Shown here: in pieces, positions 35,001-37,000 of the stretch
Layout of the letters: each line of letters opens with the position of its first letter
Position numbering within the stretch: position 1 is the first letter of the stretch
Assembly: GCA_900315765.1 (NCBI GenBank)
Contig: ONAK01000074.1
Coordinates: 1 to 37,000 of the forward strand
DNA length: 37,000 bases
Origin: an uncultured Prevotella sp.
GTDB lineage: Bacteria > Bacteroidota > Bacteroidia > Bacteroidales > Bacteroidaceae
Direction: 5' to 3'
Notes under the pieces: model-generated
What the model saw: the letters and a program-made list of their open reading frames with translations, nothing else
Told to the model about the DNA's origin: nothing
Databases searched by the model: none
Position numbers and translations under genes: made by a program

Positions 35001-36034
35001 GCCTTGACGTAAGTGGATTCAAGACGGACAATGTGACATACATGGGGTGGATGTTCACAAGCTGTTCTAGTTTAGCAAGCCTTGACGTAAGTGGATTCAA
35101 GACGGACAATGTGACTGACATGAATTTTATGTTCTATGGATGTTCCAGCCTGACGAGCCTTGACGTGAGCGGATTCAATACGGAGAATGTAACGGGAATG
35201 GATTGTATGTTTTTTGACTGTTCTAGCTTGACGAATCTTGACGTGAGCGGATTCAATACGGACAATGTGACAGACATGGGGTTTATGTTCTCAGGCTGTT
35301 CTAGTTTGACCAGCCTTGACGTGAGTGGGTTCAAGACAGACGAAGTGACAAGCATGAAGTGGATGTTCCATGGATGTTCCAGTCTGACGAGCCTTGACGT
35401 GAGTGGTTTTAATACGGAGAATGTAGCGAGCATGGTTGGTATGTTCGAAGGCTGTTCCTGTTTGACGAGCCTTGACGTGAGCGGATTCAATACGGAGAAT
35501 GTAACGGGAATGGAATGTATGTTTTTTGACTGTTCTAGCTTGACGAATCTTGACGTGAGTGGATTCAATACGACCAATGTGACAGACATACATAGGATGT
35601 TCTATGGATGTTCTAGTCTGACAAGTCTTGACTTGAGCAGTTTCAATATATCAAAAGTGGAATATGATGCAGACAACGATTGTTATGGAATAGAATATAT
35701 GTTCTCTGGTTGTTCTGCTTTAACTACCATTTATGTGGGTGAGGGCTGGAATATCGAGAATTTGACTGAGAGCACTGATGTATTCAAAGATTGTACTGCT
35801 CTAGTTGGCGGTGCAGGAACTCCTTATGATCCAAATCATACAGACACAGAGTATGCACGTATCGATGACCCAGATAACAGTAAGCCTGGCTATTTCACCA
35901 AAGCTGGCAAGTTGGGCGATGTGAATGGTGATGGCTTTGTGAACATCGCGGATGCTCAGGCTATGGTTAGTTACATCTTGGGTACATACGAAGGTACATT
36001 CAATGTGGGTAGTAAACATTACGCTCGAGGATGA
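26012..36034 (+). CDS. Giant BspA-like surface protein: ten DUF285 repeat blocks and a dockerin half-repeat
   Basis: This secreted protein of 3340 residues has a signal peptide (about 1-22). Ten blocks begin near 26093, 27809, 28661, 29666, 30248, 30932, 31970, 32801, 33410 and 34346. Each block has a header (Tyr-Ala-Val-Leu, Leu-Thr-Phe-Tyr-Tyr-Asp, Val-Phe-Asp-x-Ser-Phe-Ala, Tyr-Trp-Phe), then 3 to 18 copies of a 26-residue repeat of the DUF285/BspA lipoprotein type (Leu-Thr-Ser-Leu-Asp-Val-Ser-x-Phe-Asn-Thr ... Met-Phe-x-x-Cys-Ser). It closes with Leu-Val-Gly-Gly-x-Gly-Thr ... Tyr-Ala-Arg-Ile-Asp ... Pro-Gly-Tyr-Phe. About 78 repeats were counted by eye. At 35911-36000 a dockerin half-repeat (Gly-Asp-Val-Asn-Gly-Asp-Gly) follows, then the frame ends. 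BspA relatives are adhesins; that role is inferred. The C-terminal domain continues in frame 3 from about 36009. Confidence 0.93.
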   Translation: MKKLIISITALLGVMVPSITMAQGTGPEPYAVLSESNTKLTFYYNDNKPSEDWNSYASTITSVVFDESFANCTSLESTAYWFYDCTNLASITGIEHLNTASVKNMNSMFYRCSKLTSLDVSGFNTSSATNMSFMFFNCSRLETLEVSNFDTSSAKNISGMFYNCSGLTSLDVSHFNTANVTNMSGMFRDCRNLSSLDVSDFNTTNVTDMSSMFYWCSGLTSLDVSSFNTDKVTKISAMFNGCSSLTTLNLSNFNTSNVSDLSEMFQGCLGLTSLDLSSFNTDNVTNMKSMFYNCSSLASLDLSGFNTAKVTTMEYMFGGCSSMTSLDLSNFVTNNVTNMSGMFSGCSGLTSLNISSFNTGSVKAMYEMFKDCSNLPSINLSNFNTENVTNMYWMFGNCSSLTTINLSSFNTTNVIEMTSMFNGCSGLTSIDVSNFNTANVTNMGGLFSGCSGLTSLNLSNFNTNNVTNMAVLFNGCSGLTILDLNNFNTANVTNMSSMFNGCSGLTELDVSNFNTANVKDMTKMFYDCTSLTSIYVDDNWSTEAVTSSNSMFYNCSNLVGGKGTTYISPNYNATYARIDDPDNGNPGYLTDVADKGKVLEPYAVLTDNDDEITTDAGTIKGKTLTFYYDKQKETRSGMDLTYTPWRDDETKETITKVVFDASFADCTSLTTTDSWFNECSNLATIENISNLKTEHVTNMSAMFRMCTSLTSIDFENFNTSNATTLDNMFFGCTGLTNLDLSHFNTANVEDMHSMFAGCTKLTTLDLSHFETSSLTNIQGMFSGCELLETVDLSSWNTASVTDVRFLFNYCTSLTTVYVGSTWDLSSVTTEMGSYVFNNCNNIGGGQGTSYSSSHIDHTYARIDDPDNGNPGYFTDVADKYKVPEPYAVLKENGDEITTDDGTITGKTLTFYYDSKKKDSDFEIVPFSSESDRGWDSERGYITEVEFDASFANCKTLTSTAYWFSYCANLKKITHIEYLVTDDVENMAAMFRGCSDLTDLDFSHFNTANVKDMSELFHTGPKSLDLRSFDTRNVTDMSAMFYYSSVTSLDLSSFDTRNVENMNGMFIQCSSLSTLDLSNFETENVKNMASMFYRCTGLTSLNVSNFNTANVTTMKDMFKGCSHLTTLDLGSFNTGNVKDMSEMFWDCGRLKTIFVSEWNTSALEEGKDKLMFEFSTSLVGGQGTKYSASYTDATYARIDNLPDNPGYFTRSGDEPYKAPEAYAVLSDNNTVLTFYYNKNKGEDAFDVKSFNSITDRGWNDVSSNITKVVFDASFAECTTLTSTAYWFEGFSSLTTFEGSNLVTSRVTNMIAMFSGCSSLTSLDVSSFNTVNVTNMTSMFQDCSNLQTISVGRDWITKKSTNGNNMFSGCTSLVGGAGTSFNSSAVNHYYAHVDGGADNPGYFTLSADAPTKSPEPYALLSDDGKVLSIYYDDMKSSHIILNMISIDEGFMYNNIGWPYGTSQTVTTVIFDPSFADCRLKNLNSMFRGFTKLSNINGIEYLNTSEVTDMYLMFAYCYELKNIDLSNFNTSNAVRMYGMFEYCTSLTALDLSSFNTSKLRDISCMFYGDNALKTIYVGSGWNTSQIINPDSLDMVFKRCENLVGGKGTMYDESRYEYSDTDGAYARIDGSSGKPGYMTDINTRSAYAVLSDENTVMTLYYDGLKGVRGGINIGDWYSFTTSVRSVVFDESFASYTSLTSTSCWFSGFNYLESITGIEHLKTDNVIDMSDMFHYCSVLTSLDLSGFNTSNVTDMSEMFNKCYGLTSLDVSNFNTANVTDMRNMFCGCMSLSSLDVSNFNTGNVTDMGYMFFGCSSLTSLDLSGFNTTNVTNMGYMFDDCYNLSSLDVSGFNTNNVTDMGWMFSDCSRLTSLDMSNFSTINVTNMTGLFSGCSSLTSLDLSSFNTANVTSMTQMFSNCDNLRTIFVGEDWGTTKVNSSLHMFYQCKTLVGGAGTVYDGGHIDKAYARIDGGANSSTPGYFTRSGEEPYRFPEAYAVLTENDDYVTTDEGTLKQKTLTFYYDSHKESRGGMSVGPFALDSDMAWFNQTKSITTVVFDNSFANCTTLTSTAHWFERCSNISSILGIDNLKTDKVTNMARMFEYCSSLTSLDLSGFKTDNVTDMSCMFGNCSGLTSLNISSFNTENVTDMISMFHGCSGLTNLDVTNFKTDNVTDMNGMFSDCSSLKSLDLSGFNTESVTGMQAMFSGCSNLGTIYVGDKWNVSSVTYRLFVFEDCTALVGGAGTPYDPNHTDTEYARIDGGPDSDTPGYFAVLTDNEHVIYINEVPINGKTLTFYYDKNKTEREGMSVGPFETWTDRGWNDDRESITSVEFDTSFSKCTTLKSTAYWFEGCTNLTLFSGLDNLKTDNVEDMTCMFANCFYLRYLDISGFNTGKVTSMMGMFYDCNFLETIFVGEKWNTDNLTNLGGNSMFSFCDRLVGGQGTKYADNYINDHTYAHIDEGTSNPGYFTDIKSPYPYAVISDENTKVTFYYDAKRKERNGIWLLYWHKYSESITQVIFESSFAEYKDLPDLECWFAGCSKLTSIEGFSNLNTEKITNMRGMFINCSSLTTLDLSSLNTSNVTTMAQMFQGCSNLESLNISFENTGEVITMQNMFGDCSKLKNLNLSNFNTAKLEVMSNLFSGCSNLESLDISFENTGKVIYMQNVFEGCSKLKSLDLSSFNTENVTHMSGMFSECSSLTDLDLSNFMTNKVEDMSNMFNNCSSLATIYVSSLWNTEAVTESTDMFSGCTSLVGGAGTTYADAYKDVAYAHIDDTSNPGYLTDANSREPYAVLSDNDDEVTVDGIIVNGKTLTFYYDNNRGEDGMDIGPFNYFDTRGWNDADSTITSVVFDASFTSCNSLKSTAYWFHGCKNLTTITGIENLKTDNVTDMNRMFCYCSKLTSLDVSGLNTANVTTMYDMFSGCSSLTSLDLSGFNTSKVTNMGYMFNECSSLTTLDISGFNTDNVTDMNFMFYGCFSLTSLDVSGFNTENVTNMYGMFYDCSGLTSLDVSGFKTDNVTYMGWMFTSCSSLASLDVSGFKTDNVTDMNFMFYGCSSLTSLDVSGFNTENVTGMDCMFFDCSSLTNLDVSGFNTDNVTDMGFMFSGCSSLTSLDVSGFKTDEVTSMKWMFHGCSSLTSLDVSGFNTENVASMVGMFEGCSCLTSLDVSGFNTENVTGMECMFFDCSSLTNLDVSGFNTTNVTDIHRMFYGCSSLTSLDLSSFNISKVEYDADNDCYGIEYMFSGCSALTTIYVGEGWNIENLTESTDVFKDCTALVGGAGTPYDPNHTDTEYARIDDPDNSKPGYFTKAGKLGDVNGDGFVNIADAQAMVSYILGTYEGTFNVGSKHYARG
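26093..35898 (+). repeat. 78-bp coding repeat array in ten blocks (DUF285 solenoid)
   Basis: The 26-residue unit gives a 78-bp DNA period through most of 9.8 kb. Unit counts per block are about 18, 6, 6, 3, 4, 9, 6, 3, 8 and 15. Most units carry one Cys at the same place. Units in block 10 are the most alike at DNA level, which points to recent unit duplication there. Block 3 has two shortened units (24-25 residues) that also lack the Cys. Confidence 0.85.
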
Positions 36035-36560
36035 CACCAATAATCCTAGCGGAAGCAGAGCCTTTACTCGTGGCGATAACAGCCAGGCTGAGATGATCAG
36101 ACTGAAAGCAGAAGCCAACAACATCTATCTGAGTATCGACGAGGCAGAACGATTCACTGCCTTCCAGTTCGATATAACCTTGCCAGAAGGTGTAGAACTT
36201 ACTGGCGTGGAATTGGCTGCTGGTACAACTGATCATATGTTGAAGTTCGTCAAGCACAGAGGTAACAGGTATCGCGTAGTCGGACTGTCGTTTACCAACG
36301 AATTGCTGGCAACTTCCGATGGTAAGTTGATTATGCTTCAGGTTTCTGACGCAGTTATTGAAAACGACGTAAGTATAGATAATGTACTCTTTGTGACACC
36401 TAGCAACAAGGTGGTTACACACATCGGCGGAATAGAATATAACCAGCAGGCTGAGGATGACACCATCTACAACCTGAGCGGTCAGAAGCTGAATGTAAAG
36501 AGACAGCAACTGAGTAAGGGAGTTTACATTATTAACCACAAAAAGGTGATAATTAAATAA
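36003..36560 (+). CDS. C-terminal part of the giant protein in another frame: cohesin-like domain and sorting-type tail
   Basis: From about 36009, frame 3 reads Val-Val-Asn-Ile-Thr-Leu-Glu-Asp, a plausible end of a second dockerin repeat. A beta domain follows with Phe-Thr-Ala-Phe-Gln-Phe-Asp-Ile-Thr-Leu-Pro-Glu-Gly-Val, a cohesin-like signature common in Prevotella secreted proteins. The last 30 residues (Ile-Tyr-Asn-Leu-Ser-Gly-Gln-Lys ... Gly-Val-Tyr-Ile-Ile-Asn) match the tail type seen on the GH43 enzyme at 10489-12231. Most likely this is the end of the preceding gene, cut off by loss of about 20-25 codons with a frame change near 36001-36009. The open frame runs back to 35952, but that part overlaps the dockerin out of frame. 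The stop TAA overlaps the next ATG. Confidence 0.75.
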   Translation: MWVVNITLEDDTNNPSGSRAFTRGDNSQAEMIRLKAEANNIYLSIDEAERFTAFQFDITLPEGVELTGVELAAGTTDHMLKFVKHRGNRYRVVGLSFTNELLATSDGKLIMLQVSDAVIENDVSIDNVLFVTPSNKVVTHIGGIEYNQQAEDDTIYNLSGQKLNVKRQQLSKGVYIINHKKVIIK

Positions 36561-37000
36561 TGAAAGCTATGCGTAAAAGAATAATGTGGTTTGCCATCTT
36601 ACTATTGGCAATATGTAATAAGATAGCGGCAGAGGATAGGGTGTACGTCAGTGACTTCAGTATCTCCCCAGGAGAGACGAGGCAGGTCAGCGTGATGTTG
36701 GATAACGAAGACGCCTATGTAGGTTTCCAGTTCGATGTGTATCTGCCTGATGGATTCACCATAACGTCTTGCTCCAAGAGCGACCGAATACCCGATGGTA
36801 CCACTGTATTGGGTAATCAGCGGACTGACGATACCGGCAGTTTCTATCGAGTTATAGGCGCTTCATTGACGGGTAATGCGATAACGGGCACGAGCGGTGC
36901 TATTGCCACACTCACCATCACGGCGGATGCAAGTGTCGCTCTCAACGATTACACAGGCTATCTCCGCAATATAAAGGTGTCGAAAGCCAACGGCACTGGT
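36560..37000 (+). CDS. Secreted cohesin-like domain protein (3' end outside window)
   Basis: The ATG at 36560 shares one base with the stop of the preceding frame (TAATG), which is translational coupling. The first 147 residues are seen. They start with a signal peptide (about 5-24, ending Ile-Ala-Ala-Glu), then a beta-sandwich with Ile-Ser-Pro-Gly-Glu-Thr, Tyr-Val-Gly-Phe-Gln-Phe-Asp-Val-Tyr-Leu-Pro-Asp-Gly-Phe and Ile-Ala-Thr-Leu-Thr-Ile. This is the same cohesin-like pattern found at the C-terminus of the giant protein. The gene runs off the window, so later domains are unknown. Its position right after a dockerin-bearing protein makes binding between the two a possibility, but no interface can be read. 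Confidence 0.8.
   Translation, partial: MKAMRKRIMWFAILLLAICNKIAAEDRVYVSDFSISPGETRQVSVMLDNEDAYVGFQFDVYLPDGFTITSCSKSDRIPDGTTVLGNQRTDDTGSFYRVIGASLTGNAITGTSGAIATLTITADASVALNDYTGYLRNIKVSKANGTG

Noticed and set aside
26884-35593. Many antisense open frames of 70-230 residues inside the giant gene
   Set aside because: They mirror the 78-bp coding repeat and give repetitive Leu/Val/Lys text (repeated Thr-Leu-x-Val-Leu-Lys-Leu-Leu) with no starts, promoters or known domains.
26093-35898. Regular repeats that could suggest a CRISPR array
   Set aside because: The period is a constant 78 bp, the units are degenerate, in frame and protein-coding, and there are no unique spacers or cas genes.

Overview
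The window looks like a chromosomal segment of a gut or oral Bacteroidota, most likely Prevotellaceae (Prevotella sensu lato). The grounds are a SusC/SusD pair inside a polysaccharide utilisation locus (PUL), promoters of the Bacteroidota type (TTTG, about 20 bp, then TAnnTTTG), A-rich leaders without clear Shine-Dalgarno sites, BACON and PEGA surface proteins, a one-chain PurL, and secreted proteins ending in a Tyr-x-Leu-x-Gly-Gln/Arg ... Gly-x-Tyr-Ile tail that resembles type IX secretion tails. The genus is an inference; no rRNA or tRNA gene was seen.

Region 1 (1-15415, + strand) is a PUL, probably for arabinan. In order it holds the 3' end of an MFS sugar transporter, a beta-propeller/Y_Y_Y/AraC one-component sensor-regulator now broken into four reading-frame segments, a 184-bp control region with two kinds of tandem operator-like repeats, a SusC porin, a SusD lipoprotein, a three-module surface glycan-binding lipoprotein, and three GH43 enzymes (two arabinanase-like, one arabinofuranosidase/xylosidase-like). 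Gaps after the glycan-binding gene are 4-15 bp, so this is one operon. A 17-bp-stem hairpin at 15446-15490 closes it.

Region 2 (15446-17761, +) is a three-gene unit with its own promoter: a VTC-type polyphosphate polymerase with its catalytic residues present, a DUF4956 membrane protein and a DUF2490-type outer-membrane barrel.

Region 3 (22673 down to 17818, - strand) runs purL, then two half-size chromate transporter (CHR) genes. purL carries an apparent 19-residue in-frame loss of a near-invariant motif and a second loss that breaks the frame. The junctions in this operon consist of 7- and 8-bp tandem repeats that supply start and stop codons.

Region 4 (22714-37000, +) is a divergent operon of cell-surface proteins: a PEGA/beta-barrel protein, a BACON lipoprotein with FN3-like domains, a 10-kb gene for a giant BspA-like protein, and the start of another cohesin-like secreted protein. 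The giant protein has ten blocks and roughly 78 copies of a 26-residue DUF285 repeat, followed by a dockerin half-repeat and, in another frame, a cohesin-like domain with a sorting-type tail.

Two things stand out. First, six places in three unrelated genes look as if about 10-30 codons were cut out, four of them shifting the frame; this is either a systematic assembly fault or unusual decay, and reads would decide. Second, the giant repeat protein pairs a dockerin with cohesin-like modules on itself and on its neighbour, in an operon with other surface proteins. This is a candidate non-cellulosomal surface assembly.
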